NCBI GenBank assembly: GCA_015478945.1 | Contig: JABUQX010059988.1 | Coordinates: 1-56,822 of the forward strand | Length of the DNA stretch: 56,822 nucleotides | Reading direction: 5' to 3' | From: Trachelipus rathkii | Taxonomy: Eukaryota > Arthropoda > Malacostraca > Isopoda > Trachelipodidae | In this document: positions 1 through 11,765 of the stretch, in pieces | How the letters are laid out: the number at the start of each line of letters is the position of its first letter | How positions within the stretch are numbered: position 1 is the first letter of the stretch | Program-made: the position numbers and the translations under genes | Notes under the pieces: model-generated | What the model was told of the DNA's origin: nothing | Seen by the model: the letters and a program-made list of their open reading frames with translations, nothing else | The model's database searches: none

Positions 1-665
1 ATGAGTATATACTCACCCGGCTCTCCTTTCCTACTCTCACTTTGTGTACTTATTTATTTATATATATTAATATAATATATATATTTATCTATCTATAATC
101 ATATAGTATAGTATTATTATATAGGTCTGTCCGATATATCCGCCTCGCTCAGATTGCACGCTCAAAACCATTTTTTTTTAAAATCCTACAAATAATCAAA
201 TGTCTTGACAAGATTTCTTTTGTTGCAATTGCGTGTTTTTTTTATTATTTATTTTTTTTTAACAATGTAGAGTGAAATAAATAAATAATAAAATAAATTA
301 CATTATATATACGTTAAGTAAAAAGGTTATGTTACATTTTAATTAGTTTTAGATACATCTAAACTACATAATCAAAGTTAAGTAAAGTTGTTATGAAGTT
401 TGTTAGTTTTACATCACGACTTTGATTTTTTTTTTTTTTAAATTTTTTAAGAGTGTGAAGCCCTGATTTATAATAGTTTCCAATTTGACTACTTCTGGGT
501 ATTTTCCACTCATTTTTAGCATGTGTTCGAATTCATGCATCGATTATTTATATGGACAGGTGGAGGTGAGGCGATAAATCGACATGACCTATATACTTTA
601 TATATATAAATTTTATATAAGATTGTTTAATGGTTAAAGTTAGGATAGGTATCGGTACTATAATA

Positions 666-700
<35 letters not shown>

Positions 701-1260
701 TATATGGATTTTTTATTGAATATTATAAATATATGATATATATGGTAGTACTGACTGGAATTAGTTTGTATTTATTTCACGCTATCATAGCTAGATATGC
801 GTGAGTGCGCGGTGTATTTAAGACTAGTTAACACCGTACTGTCTTTGAGCTTCATTTTTTTGTTGTGTGTCTTTTTTTTTAACATATTGAAGCTAGTAAA
901 GATAATAACATGATTTCAGTAGGAATGAATTCCTTTCTTAATTTCCGAAATATTTTAAATATTATTTAAAAATTAACATTCAAATCAATAAAAAATTTTT
1001 AAAAATGAAAGGATTCTGCGACGAAAAGTACGAAACTTTACGAAAAGACGCCGATAATTTACATATTTGGGCAAGGCTGTTATGAAAGCTTAATTAACTT
1101 AAAATGTAAAAAAGAAATTCTTAATTTATAAACATAGCATTTTATTTTCATAAAATGAAGATATCTCGAAAAGTACGACATTCACAGAAAACCATTACAT
1201 CATATTGGAAATCAGCGCAATCATAAGCTGTATACACAAAATAAGTAAATAAAAAAATTT
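1..1260. other. AT-rich non-coding stretch
   Basis: No gene is seen. The stretch holds a (TA)n tract near 667-700, short poly-T runs and one copy of a short dispersed repeat at 126-210. Open frames are short and of biased composition. Confidence 0.6.
126..210 (+). repeat. Short dispersed direct repeat, copy A
   Basis: This block resembles 3297-3377 in the same orientation. Both share a CCGCCTC core, then a CTCAACCATTTTTTTTT-like run, then a CTACA-AATAATCAAA-like stretch and GTCTTGA. The copies differ by small indels. The family is not recognised; it could be the end of a longer element whose body has diverged. Confidence 0.55.
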
Positions 1261-1600
1261 AATGGGGGAAAAAGGCTAACGGGGGACAGAGGGGGGAGGA
1301 CGTTTTCCATATTCTAGCGTAGGGGATGGGGACTGAGGAATCCACCTGCACACAACCAACATACCAGAGCGGGGTTCCGTGAGACCCCTCCGCGGAGGGT
1401 GGGAATAAGTTACCTATCAGCTGTCGTTTCCCTATCACGTGTAAGTGGCCGAGAGACCGGACTTACTCCTACCATCTTTTAGCGGTTTACCCTTGGTATT
1501 CCTTTAGTATTTTAAAAATAAATAGAAATTTAAAACTGACGGAGTCTCGTAAAACGTACTGGATCCTATTATATTTTTTATGATCTGTCCGTCACCTCCT
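1261..1600 (-). repeat. GC-rich dispersed repeat, left copy (inverted relative to 53861-54225)
   Basis: Three blocks are colinear with the reverse complement of 53861-54225. One is an ACAGAG..GGACGTT-CCATA block near 1285-1312. The second is a CGAGAGACC...CCTACCATCTT block near 1450-1480. The third is an AACTGACGGAGTCTCGTAAA block near 1533-1553. Block spacing is similar in both copies (about 168 and 84 bp here, about 140 and 70 bp there). The GC-rich core stands out from the AT-rich surroundings. Read on the minus strand, an ATG in AAGATGG context begins near 1478, as in the right copy, but its frame closes after about 21 codons. The family is unrecognised. Confidence 0.65.
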
Positions 1601-1699
1601 TAAATTGTAACCTGTTTAGTAGATCCTAATATCACTAAAAATATAAAAAAAGGAAAAAAAATAAAGAATCAAACTACGAGTCGTATACAATACAGGTCC

Positions 1700-1845
1700 A
1701 TATTATAATATATATGATAAATATATATATATATAATAATTAATATTATATATATATAATATATATAGTATATATATATATTATATATATATATATTATA
1801 TTATATATATATATTATTATAGTATAAGTATATATATTATAGGTC
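1700..1845. repeat. (TA)n microsatellite cluster
   Basis: Interrupted TA/TAT tract with single-base breaks. Confidence 0.9.
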
Positions 1846-2486
1846 ACTATTCCCTTTGAACCTACCCTCGTAAAAAAAACTTTTGGAAATGTAACCGAAT
1901 TTAATAATTTATAGAACTTTAAGATGAGGATATTTACAATTTATAATCCTTCTATATAGACATTAAATTATTTTATTAATTTATAAAAAAAAGGACTTCT
2001 TTTCGCATTTTTTTAAAACTCAACACCGAAGTTAAAAATATGCGATTTAAAATTATTTGATTAATTTTATTGACTGTTGTTTGGACAAGTTGTTAGCATG
2101 CATAGCGCATACGCGTGGCTTACTTAACTCAGGTAGATGAACCTGACGGTATTTTTTTTAAAATAACAGGAAACGAATATGTTTTATTATTAGATTTTCT
2201 ACAAGAATGCAATATAATAAAAAATATGAGAGTTATTTTAATGTGAGATTATGGTACAATAATAATATTGTTGGTAAAAAAAATAAATCCACCAAATACT
2301 ATTTTAGATGCAATAAGTTCAATAAAAATCTCAGACGTCACTTCTTTCACTCAGACAATGACGATTTGAATCTGTCAATGTTTATAGTACTTTAACTAAA
2401 TTCTTAGAAAGGTAAAACATTAGTTTTTGATAAAATAAAAAATAAAAAGATTTCCTTATTTCAAAAGAAAATATTTTTTTTTTTAA

Positions 2487-2600
2487 CTAAAGAGTACCCA
2501 GAGGATAAAATAGCAAAGATGGAAAGAGTCGGGTGCTGGTCGACGGCTTATAGGTGGACGACGGGGGGGGGGACTTATATCGTCCGCCCCTCTGTCACCC
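2487..2600 (+). repeat. Possible third, partial copy of the GC-rich dispersed repeat
   Basis: The order of ACTAAA, then ATAAAATA-GCAAAGATGG, then a G-rich run with GTCGACGG resembles the right-hand copy around 54010-54080. There the corresponding text is ACTAAAAGGAATAAAATA...AAGATGG and AACGACG. The match is short and broken, so membership is tentative. Confidence 0.3.
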
Positions 2601-2779
2601 CAACTAGCTCCAGCTCACCCTCATAAATATATTATTATTAAATATAGTATATAAAGAGAGATCCATGATTAGGGTCTTTTTTAAGTTGATACTATATGGG
2701 ATATTTCCTATTTGAACGTTCTAGATAACGTTGAATAGATTTTCTCTGATATCGAGTTTTTATCACAAAAATAATTAAA

Positions 2780-3090
2780 TAATTATATATAATTATAATA
2801 TATATATAATCAGTATTAATATAATTATATAATATAATACTAATATATATATATATAATATATATATATATATAGTATTTATAGTATTTATATTATAGCA
2901 TTTATATATAGCTTATATATATATACTATATAATATTAATATATAATTTATATATATATATATATATATATATATGAACTATATTAATATATATTATAAA
3001 TTATATTATATATATATAAATATATTAAATTATATATATATATATATATTATATATATATATTATATATATATATATAAATATATTAGTA
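2780..3090. repeat. (TA)n microsatellite cluster
   Basis: Long interrupted TA/TTA tract. The 70-residue open frame that crosses it (2974-3186) translates to Ile/Tyr low complexity and is not a gene. Confidence 0.9.
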
Positions 3091-3296
3091 ATTACTCACC
3101 TACGAAATTTATTTGACTATGGTGAGTTCAAAATACATGTTAACTGGTTGTTTATTTATTATATAGGTATAAATCGCAAAAACTAACACGGGATATTTAT
3201 TCTCTTGTATTAAATTTCCGCTTCAAAATTTTTGCTGTGGGGTAAGATCAGGAGGTGATAATAACCATAATATTAAATATATATACTATAAGAGCT

Positions 3297-3377
3297 CATG
3301 TCGATTATACCGCCTCCAGTTGCGCCTCAACCATTTTTTTTTTAAAAAATCTACATAATCAAAATAAAGTCTTGAAC
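3297..3377 (+). repeat. Short dispersed direct repeat, copy B
   Basis: Partner of 126-210, same orientation, about 3.2 kb apart. It shares the CCGCCTC, CTCAACCATTTTTTTTT and CTACATAATCAAA-type blocks. Confidence 0.55.
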
Positions 3378-4119
3378 CTAAAGACGGTGTTGTAAAATAG
3401 AAGATTTAGAAAGAAAACAGCTGGGAAAAATTGCGAAAGTGAAGGAAATAGAATTTTAGAAAAACAAGCTCTCTTCCAAAGGATCCAGGCTTTTAATGAA
3501 TTGAAATTTAGCAAGAGTAAATGTGAAAATTAATTATTTATGATTTTAAAAATTTTATTTGAAGATAAAATAAAATGATTTGATTGATAAGTAAATAAAT
3601 TGTGAAGTGGCATATTTACCAAGCTTATGTGCTTTTTGGACTCTTGAATTTGCTGAGATTTCTTGCTTTGTATCACTTAAAAGTATATCCCTATTCAAGG
3701 ATCTCTAGAGTTTCAGGTTGTTAACTTAGTAATGTGAGCCTCAGTTCTAAAATTAAATTTTAACTACAGTGTTGCAAAATACCCAAGGATAGAATAGCAG
3801 GCAGTAGTAAGAATAGAACAGGGAACTGCTGCGAATGATAAGCAGTGGTCCTTTACAGACAGTTTAAGGGATATATTTCATCAAGGAATATATATTAAAC
3901 AAGAAAGTATAAGTAAGAAATTTAAGCCAAGGAACTCTAACAAGAGTATCTTCAAGACAGAAGGGATTTCATCAAGGATCCTTTTGATTTTATTATAGGA
4001 ATAGATTGCATCAAGTTTATAATCACTTCTAAAAGGAAAATTATTCAGGACCGTTTTTGATATTCAATATTGAACTCTGAGAAGAGTTTTAATTTTAAGT
4101 ATTTATAGAAATCTATCAA
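3378..4119. other. Unassigned stretch upstream of the retrotransposon
   Basis: Moderately AT-rich and free of TA arrays. It could include 5' sequence of the retroelement that starts by 4120, but I see no ORF1 domain or zinc knuckle, so it is left unassigned. Confidence 0.4.
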
Positions 4120-4311
4120 TTTGAGCGGGGTTTTGAGCTTGAGGTATTGGGAAGTGCCTCAAGGTTGTGGGATCCCGGTTAACGTGCAGCATAATTCGAG
4201 TGTGGAATAGAAAAAAGTGGGAGTGTGATAAGAGGAGTCAGGACTAAGGAGAAGTAAGAGAGAGTAAAGAAGATAGGCATGGGCAAAAGAAATTAGATTA
4301 GAGTGGGTTGT

Positions 4312-5046
4312 TATGAAAGTGAGAGGGATAAATGAGGATGTGAAAAGGGAAGAAGTGGGGGTTAATGTTCGAAGATAAAAGGTTGGATGTGCTAGGTTTG
4401 ACAAAAACAAAGCTGAAAGGATAGAGGGAGATGGATTTTGGAAAATTTAAGGGTATTGATTTCAGGGGTGAACGAGAGAGTGAGGGCGAGGGAAGGGGTT
4501 AGGAATAGTTATATGAGGTAAAGAGGTGTGGGATACAAGGTAAAAGTGTGCACAATAGGTGAATTTTCAAGAATAATGTGGGTTAAAGTGAATTTGGGGG
4601 GGAATTGTGGGTTTTTATATGCCGTATGCACCAGTAAATGGAGCAAGGGGAGGAGGAGAGAGAAGAGATGGTGAGTGAATTTGATGAATGTTGGGAAAGT
4701 TTCGGGGTTAATGATAAATTTGTTTATTAGGAGATTTTAATGCAGGAGTGGGAAGAGAGAAGATGGGTAGAATTATTTAGGTCCATTTGGGGTAGGGGAA
4801 AGGAATTATAATGGAGAAAGTATGTTAGAGTTATGTGTTGATAGAAGATTGATAGTTGGGAATACTTGGTTCAAGAAAAGTGAAAATCATAAGTAAACAT
4901 GGAAGAGTGAGATAACGGGGGGAGGGCGTTACTGGATTATGTGTGTATAATAGAAAGGATAGAGGCAAATTACTAGATGTAAATGTATTCAGAGGGGAAG
5001 GTAGGGGTTATCTGATCACTATTTGGTGGGTTGCTAAGTTAAGGGT
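4312..5046 (+). pseudogene. Retrotransposon endonuclease domain (APE type), frameshifted
   Basis: Reading in shifting frames gives the family's landmarks in order. MKVRGINEDVKREEV starts at 4312 and matches the N-terminal NVRG box. FSRIMWVKV lies near 4565 and APVNGA near 4630. GDFNAGVG is at about 4734, the GDFN catalytic box. LELCVDRRLIVGNTWFKK lies near 4830, ALLDYV near 4930, RGKLLDVNVFRGEG near 4965 and LSDHYLVG near 5012, the SDH catalytic box. The intact enzyme would nick target DNA for target-primed reverse transcription. At least four frameshifts and several stops interrupt it. Assignment to the APE fold is firm; the exact clade is not. Confidence 0.8.
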
Positions 5047-5778
5047 AGGGGGAGAGGTTAAACGGTTAGAGAAAGAGAAAAAAAGAGGAAAATAGAAGTC
5101 ATTAAGGTGGAAATTTAGATGAGAGCTTGTGTAGAACGAGTTTTAGGAGGGGGTATGTTGAGGTGATAGATGGAGGGACGTTTGAGAGAGACGGAAATTA
5201 AGGGATGTGGAAGGAGGAGTGGAACAGAGATTTAAAGAGACAATTTGTGAAGTAGCCAGAAGGATATGCGGAGTTACAAAGGTGGGAGCAAGTAGAAGGA
5301 AAGGAAGGGAATGGTGGAGTGAGGAGGTGAAAGAGTTTGGTGAAAAGAAAAAAGTAGGTCTATGTGAAATGGTTTGGGGTATAGGAGAAGGGAAAGTGGA
5401 GGAATTAGAGGGGGTTAGAGTGGCAGCTAAAGATGGGCGGTGGAGAGGGCGAAAGAGATGCAAATAAGAAATGGTTGTATAAAGAAAAGTGCAGAAAATT
5501 TTGAAACAGGGAGCAAGATATTCTGGAAAGAGTAAATAATAAAAAGAAAAGAAAAGAAGAAGGTTAGAAGAGAGGGTTAAGGGAGGGGAAGGGGAATGGA
5601 TATGAGGGGAGGTTAGGGTGAGGAAAAGATGGGGGATATATTTTAGAGGATTATTGAATGAAATGGGTGGGAGAGATGAGGGGGATTTGAGGTGGGGATG
5701 GGGGGTGAAGAGGGACGGGAAGGAGATATGGAAATACAAATGGAAAAAATTATTAGGGCGTTATCTAAAGGAAAAAAA

Positions 5779-7303
5779 GGGAAAGTCCACGGGTCTCTTG
5801 ATGGTGTGAGTATGGAATGTTACAGATGGGAGGCAGAGGGGTAGAGGAATGGCTTGTACAGGTTGTATAATTTATGTTGGAGAAGGGGAGAGGTTCATAA
5901 TATTGGGAGGTATGGTTTGTTTGGTTCCCTGTATAAAGGAAAGGGGATAGGATGGGAGGGTGGTAATTATAGAGGTATTTGTCTTTTGAGTGTAGGTAGG
6001 AAAAGTGTATGGGAGAATACTAATTGAGAGGGTAAGAGATTTATCGGAAGAGAGAATGGGGGAAGAACAAGGAGGATTTAGGATGGAAGGGGATGTGTGG
6101 ATCAAGTATTCACAATGAAGATGCTTGTGGAGAAAGGTATAAAAAGGAAAGGGAAAGTGTAATGGGTGTTTTTTAGATCGGGAGAAAGCATATGATAGAG
6201 GTGAAGAGGAGAGGGAATATGGAGGGTCGCTGGAGGAATCTATGGAGTAGAGGGGTAAAATTTAGGTAAAAGGTGTTAGGGCCTTTTATAGGAATATCAG
6301 AATGTGTGTGAGTAATTTGGAAGGGGGATGAGATGTTTGGAGTGGAGAGAGGGGTTGAGACAGGGATGTGTAATGTCCCCCGTGGCTTTTCAACTTATTT
6401 ATGGAGAGTGTTTGCAGAGGAAGATGAGGGAGGGGAGAGGGGTGGAACTGATGGATGGGGTGGATAGATGGGAAGATGAAACATTGGATACATTTGCGGA
6501 TGATACAGCCTTAGTGGCGAAGAATTCAGAGGGGCTGTAGTATTTGGTGAAGGAGTTTGAGAGAGTGTGTGGACAAAAGGGTCTTAAGATAAATGCAGGT
6601 AAGAGTAAAGTGTTAGTGTTTGAGGAGGAGGAAACAGATGAGGGGATGGGGTTAGAGATTAGAGTAGGAGGTGTCGTATTAGAAGAAGTAAAGGTTTTCA
6701 GATATTTAGGGATGGATTTGGGTAAGGAAGGAGGGATGAGGGAAGAGATAGATCACAGAGTAGGTAGGAGAAGGAATGAGAGCATTGAGTGTTTTGAGGG
6801 AATTATGGAAAGGGGGGGATTTATCACATAAACTCAAGATAAGTATGTTTGAAAAAATTTGTGTTCCAGCGGTACTATATGGGTGTGAAAAATGGGGGTT
6901 GAATGCTAGGTCCAAGAAGAAATTGGAGTGTTTGAGATGAAAGGGTAGAGAGCGGTATGTGGGGTTTAGTAAAAGAGAGAGGATTAGGGATAGGGTAATA
7001 AGAGAGAGATGTGATTGGAAGAATGATTTGGTGAGAAGAGCGGAGTAGGCGAATGTTTAAGATGGTTTGGAAACATCTCGGAGAGAAATGGAGGAGCAGA
7101 GGGGTTGGTTAGGAGAGTTTTGGGAGGCGGAGGGGAATGAAGAAAGAGGAGGGGAGACGCAAGAAGAAGGTAGGATGGATGAATTAAAGGAAATGCTGGA
7201 AAGGAGAGGGTGAGGGTGGAGAAGGTAGGGTGGTTGGCGAGAGATGAATGGAATGGAGGAGGTCGGGTGAGGGCGAGAATGACAGGAAATATGTATTAGG
7301 GAA
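5779..7303 (+). pseudogene. Retrotransposon reverse transcriptase and C-terminal domain, frameshifted
   Basis: Recognisable pieces in order: LDGVSMECYRW (about 5797); LYKGKG then GGNYRGICLLSVG (about 5929-6000); VYGRILIERVRDLSEERMGE followed by EQGGFR (about 6005-6080); CVDQVFTMKMLVEKG (about 6093); DREKAYDR (about 6178), containing the first catalytic Asp; LRQGCVMSP (about 6354); and FADD at 6493-6504, the second catalytic pair. GKSKVLVF and VFRYLG follow. The C-terminal LRWFGNISER lies near 7046 and WLARDEWN near 7230. Two open pieces, 6328-6540 and 6544-6831, are separated by a single TAG and read in the same frame. The large minus-strand frame at 5143-5739 is an antisense shadow. Confidence 0.88.
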
Positions 7304-7321
7304 GCTGCACGTACCACTACC

Positions 7322-7340
7322 CCCGCTAAGCGGGAATAAA
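7322..7340 (+). other. 3'-terminal hairpin and AATAAA of the retrotransposon
   Basis: CCCGC-TAA-GCGGG forms a perfect 5-bp stem with a 3-nt loop (7322-7334) and is followed at once by AATAAA (7335-7340). The AATAAT-type tail then passes into a TA array. The position at the element's 3' end fits an RT-recognition or 3'-end-processing structure, which is inference. Confidence 0.6.
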
Positions 7341-7372
7341 GTGTCTGTATACACTAATAATAATCACAATAA

Positions 7373-7420
7373 AATATTATAATATATATATATATATATA
7401 TTATATATATTTATATATAA

Positions 7421-7461
<41 letters not shown>

Positions 7462-7525
7462 TATATAATATAATAATTAATACATTATTAATATTAAAAT
7501 TCATGTGTAATAAACCATATATATA

Positions 7526-7577
<52 letters not shown>

Positions 7578-7730
7578 TATAGTATATATATATATATATA
7601 TATTATATAAATAATACTATACTACTTTAATATATATATATATATTTTTCACCTAAAGTTATTATATGTATTATTTATAGCTTATTTATTATATATATAA
7701 TAATATTTATATAAATAGCGAGCTCATTTA
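7373..7730. repeat. (TA)n array following the retrotransposon tail
   Basis: Interrupted TA/TAT tract of over 300 bp that begins directly at the element's AATAAT tail. It may have grown from that tail. Confidence 0.85.
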
Positions 7731-8094
7731 CGTATTACCCAAATTCTATTTAAGGACATTTTATACACTAAATTATTATATTTTGGCCGAGCTAAAGTTT
7801 CGAGAGTAAGAGAGTACTTTCTTTTTCTCATTTTCAAGGCTTTACAATATATATGGATTAAATTCAAACAAATATATAAATATAAATTAATAATAATTAA
7901 AATAAATTTTTTAAGTTAAGATTTAGTTTATTCAATTTTATAAATTAATGATTTTAATATTATGCAGTAAAGAGTTTCTGATTTAAACAAAACCTCACTT
8001 CAGGTATTAAAAGGCTGTTTTAAAATTTAGATTTTTGCACATTTAAGGATTTCGGTGTTATTTGAGATGAACCAATATATACAAAGATTCTTAC

Positions 8095-8254
8095 CCAAAA
8101 TTAACTGAAGCGGTATCGGATTTCCTAGTTTGGGACAAATATTCCAATATTGGTATCCTGTATATGGTGGGACTCCTTCTGACGGAGCATGAGCATTTAC
8201 ATATGCTGAATAAGGGGATGATGGATTGTAAAATGGTTCGTTAGAGTCGAATTT
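8095..8254 (-). CDS. Candidate coding exon of an unrecognised gene
   Basis: The minus strand reads open for 53 codons plus one base. It is bounded by a TCTAG acceptor-like end and a GTAAGA donor-like start (8094-8089). The peptide is rich in Pro, Tyr, Asn and Ser, for example EPFYNPSSPYSAYVNAH and then GVPPYTGYQYWN. That is unlike the Ile/Tyr/Lys translations of the AT-rich background, and the codons are evenly mixed. The acceptor has no good pyrimidine tract, and the hAT end lies only 21 bp upstream in this orientation. I do not recognise the protein. It may be a host exon beside which the hAT inserted, a piece of another mobile element, or a chance frame. Confidence 0.4.
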
Positions 8255-8275
8255 CTAGATGTCATCCAATCTATG

Positions 8276-8520
8276 TAGGGTTTTGGCAGAGCACCGGTAT
8301 TTTTGGGCACCGGCACCGCTAACTCGCACCAGCTGTAGGCAGCATACCGACTTCAGCTCAACCCTCGGGTCCTTCTGCGGTTCCACTGGCGACACCGCAC
8401 CGCAACACGCTGATCGCAAGGATTGTGCGGCAACCGCAACCGCACGCAGCACGTTGCGCACTCACAGCAAGCCGCACCCGCACCATTCTGTAACTATAAG
8501 CCACTGTGGCGGTCAGCAAA
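8276..8520 (+). repeat. hAT left terminal and subterminal GC-rich repeats
   Basis: The terminal inverted repeat starts at 8276. Beyond it lie clustered CACCG, CCGCA and GCAACCGCA motifs, the probable transposase-binding subterminal repeats. Open frames here on both strands (8255-8567) come from this GC-rich non-coding structure. Confidence 0.65.
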
Positions 8521-8689
8521 ATGTAGATGTTTGTTAAGGAATTCTCAAAAGACACGGAAACTAACACACACAGAATTCCGAGTATTTTATGTCACTATTT
8601 ATTTTGTGACTATCTTGACGAAGCATATAATTTAGTCCATAATATATTATTATTATTGGTACCATTATTAAGATTATTATATATTATTA

Positions 8690-8984
8690 TATATAGATAT
8701 ATATATATATATACTACTATTTTTTTTCCTATATATAATACTAGATATATCTATATATATATTAATATTAAATATAAACATTATAATTCCCTAGTAGTAT
8801 TTTAGATTTAAAGAGCAGCAATTATTTACTATATCATGTATATTGATACTCACTATATATATATATATATACACATAATTATTGAAAATTATTAGTATGA
8901 GTGGAATAGTATTTATATATATATATAATCCTGTAGTATTATTAGATATCTAAAACCAGCAATTTTACCATTATATATATATTA

Positions 8985-9023
<39 letters not shown>

Positions 9024-9990
9024 CGAGTAGTATATATATATAAGAAATAATATCAATATGTATATATTAAGTCACTATATATATATATATACTAACTTTA
9101 TAGTAGTAGTACCTAGTAATTAGCTATATATAAATGTATATATTTTATATATATATACTATATATATATGTATATATAGTATAGTTATATAGTTTATAAT
9201 ATATATTTATATAATTAGTATTAATTATACTATAGTAATAAGGATATATAGTATATATAAGATATTATAGTAATATAATATATATATAATATCCTGTAGA
9301 TATGTTTTAGATACTAAACCAGCAATTTAGCCAATATTCATATATAGTTAGTATAACTATTAATAGTAGTAGTAATTTATATATATAGAATATAACTAGT
9401 ATATATATTAAGATTTATTTAATATTGTAATATTATACTATTTATATTATATACTATATAGTTAATATAGTTACTACACAAATTTATTCAAATATACTAT
9501 ACTATACTAGTATAATAATATATCTACATCATATATTATTAGTTATAGATAAATATATTATATATACTAGTTATATATTATATATATATTCATATATATA
9601 TATAGTATGTATATAATATATATGTGTAGATATTTTTAGATAACTAAACAGCAATTTACCATATATATATACATATATAAATTATAGTACTCACTCATAT
9701 AAGACTTAATCTATATATAGTAAATATATATATAGAATTACCTCGTATATATATATACATATTTAATATAAGTTTTTAAAATAAGTAATATAATTTATAA
9801 TTAAAGATTAAAATAAAATAGTAACAGAATGGCTATATATTTTAGTATATATATAATATATATATATACTTATTCTAAAAGATAAAGAATTATATAAAGA
9901 ATATGGGGGTATATAATATATATATAATAATAATATATATATATATATATAATACTCATATAATACTCATTTATTATAAAGTTCACTTAA
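8690..9990. repeat. Long (TA)n-rich block inside the hAT element
   Basis: About 1.3 kb of interrupted TA/TATA tracts. A short motif, roughly GTAG-TATT-TTAGAT then AAACCAGCAATTTACCA, recurs near 8790-8830, 8935-8970, 9296-9335 and 9625-9660. The block is therefore a higher-order tandem of about 330 bp, not pure microsatellite. Confidence 0.7.
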
Positions 9991-11609
9991 GTTAGACTTG
10001 ATAGAGTATTTTCAGTTATTAGAGAGAATTTAAGATTTCTTTCATTAATATTATTTTTTAAATCACTTTATACGATAATTAAGTCATTGTCCTCTCTACG
10101 ATCGGTTATATAGATTGACCGTGCTTGTTGAGATAGTCTTTTCAATTTTCAACCGATGTTGGCTCTGGGTGAATAGCATGAAACACCTTTAGCTAACTTT
10201 TCTAAGAATTTTCGGGACAAAGCCTCTTTTTTCTTCCAAAATGTTAAAATGTCGAAATAAATTGTTCTTATAGTCTATGTCCTTTTTGATAATATTTTCT
10301 TGTAAAGTATTCGGAGAGTTTATTATATATAGATGAATCTACAGATGATTCACAATCGCAGTCACTATCCAGACTTTGTAAGTAAATTGTCCAACATTGA
10401 TATACGAGATGTCCATATTGAAATGATATATATATATCTTTTATATTATATCATTGGGCTTCAAAGTTTATTCGAGAAAATGGTCTTAGATCTCGCTTTC
10501 GTAGTTTAGTTGTTGGTGATTCTACAGTAACGCGGTTCCGGGATTTTCATATTTTCTTTAAAAAATAGAGTTTTCTATACCCATTAATAATAATTCCAAA
10601 GTCAGAATCAGAAAATATTTTTTTCTTAAATTTTGGGTCCAAGTATGTTGACATAAGACAAATTGGGTTTTGAGCGTATTTTGTTTTGTTGTGAGGGAAA
10701 ATTTTGTTTGGAAGGAATCTAGATCAAGTTCTATGCTGCCAGTATAGGTCTTCCAATTTGCTTTCTTATAATTGATGTATAATTTTTTGAATTGTGGTTT
10801 GAGTGTTTGTGTTGGAATATAATTAGAATTGGGATATGATCTGATGAGAGCCTGAAAGGTTTGGCATGTAGTGGTAACATGAATTTGGGGGGAACAAAAG
10901 GTAATGCTGGGGGAAGTGGAGTCATGGTAAGTTTTAATCTTCAAAGCTGCATTTTCTAACTGCTCTGCTTGAAACTGACAGCTTCGTCCTATCATAGGTA
11001 ATGAACTTATTCCATCTTGTTTTACAATTTCTGTAATTTTGTTTGACTTATGTGAAGTATTTTTTTTCTGATTTTTATATATATTTATGTAGTCATTCAA
11101 AATTTTTGGAAATCTTTTGAAAAACGTTGCAATATTTCGAACTTTATCAACAATGTTTGATGTAAATGTTGAATTTTGTGGGTTTGGAAATAAAACGGGA
11201 TCAATACAAAGGTTTATAGTATGTGCAATGCAAGGTAATCCTTTTTATATTCAATTTCTGACATGTTTTAATAACATTTATTCCATTATAAGTAACAGCA
11301 AAAGAAGGCATTCTAAATTTAAGTTCTTGAAAACACTTTGATATTGAAGCACTTATGTTATCACGCGTATGAGATTCATCACATGGAATGAATCCGATAC
11401 AAAAAACACGCAATTTCCAAGTTACATCAATTGAGTTTGTGAAGTTTTAGGACTGAAAAAGACTGACTTTGATTTGGTGTGGGTGCTATGTCCATAAATT
11501 TCTATGTTACCATTAAAGTGAATTAAACTTTACCATCTTCGGACTGGCTGACAACATACTTTGATTTTTTGTCTCATTTCGTCGTACAAACAATTTATAT
11601 GATTCGTTT

Positions 11610-11765
11610 ATATATATATATATTCAGACCCATCCTAATATATTATATATTATATTTTATATAAATATATATATATATATATATTTATATATAATACTAT
11701 ATTATATTATATATAATATATATATATATAATATAATATATATATATATTATATATAATATATAT
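11610..11765. repeat. (TA)n array
   Basis: Interrupted TA tract adjoining MITE copy 1. Confidence 0.85.

Larger units (their letters stand above)
1641..3296. other. AT-rich stretch with TA arrays, no gene
   Basis: Long (TA)n-type arrays lie at about 1700-1845 and 2780-3090. The remaining sequence is AT-rich. A GC patch at 2540-2620 may belong to the repeat family of 1261-1600. Confidence 0.55.
4120..7372 (+). mobile_element. APE-type non-LTR retrotransposon, copy 1 (decayed)
   Basis: The plus strand is strongly purine-rich. It encodes, in order, an apurinic-like endonuclease, a reverse transcriptase with EEQGGFR, AYDR and FADD boxes, and a C-terminal LRWFGN segment. The 3' end has a CCCGC-TAA-GCGGG hairpin, an AATAAA and an AATAAT-type tail. 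Many frameshifts and stops make it inactive. The 5' limit is uncertain; the first recognisable residues are at 4312. From the motif wording it belongs to the RTE/Jockey-like APE elements common in arthropods, but the clade cannot be fixed by eye. A second copy lies on the minus strand at 44145-47990. Confidence 0.85.

Noticed and set aside
5143..5739. 198-codon minus-strand open frame, the longest in the window
   Set aside because: It is antisense to the purine-rich retrotransposon, and its Ser/Pro/Leu/Phe low complexity follows from that. The plus strand carries the real motifs.
8255..8567. Overlapping frames on both strands in GC-rich DNA
   Set aside because: They lie in the hAT subterminal repeats, which explain the lack of stops. 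The same holds for 13938-14168.
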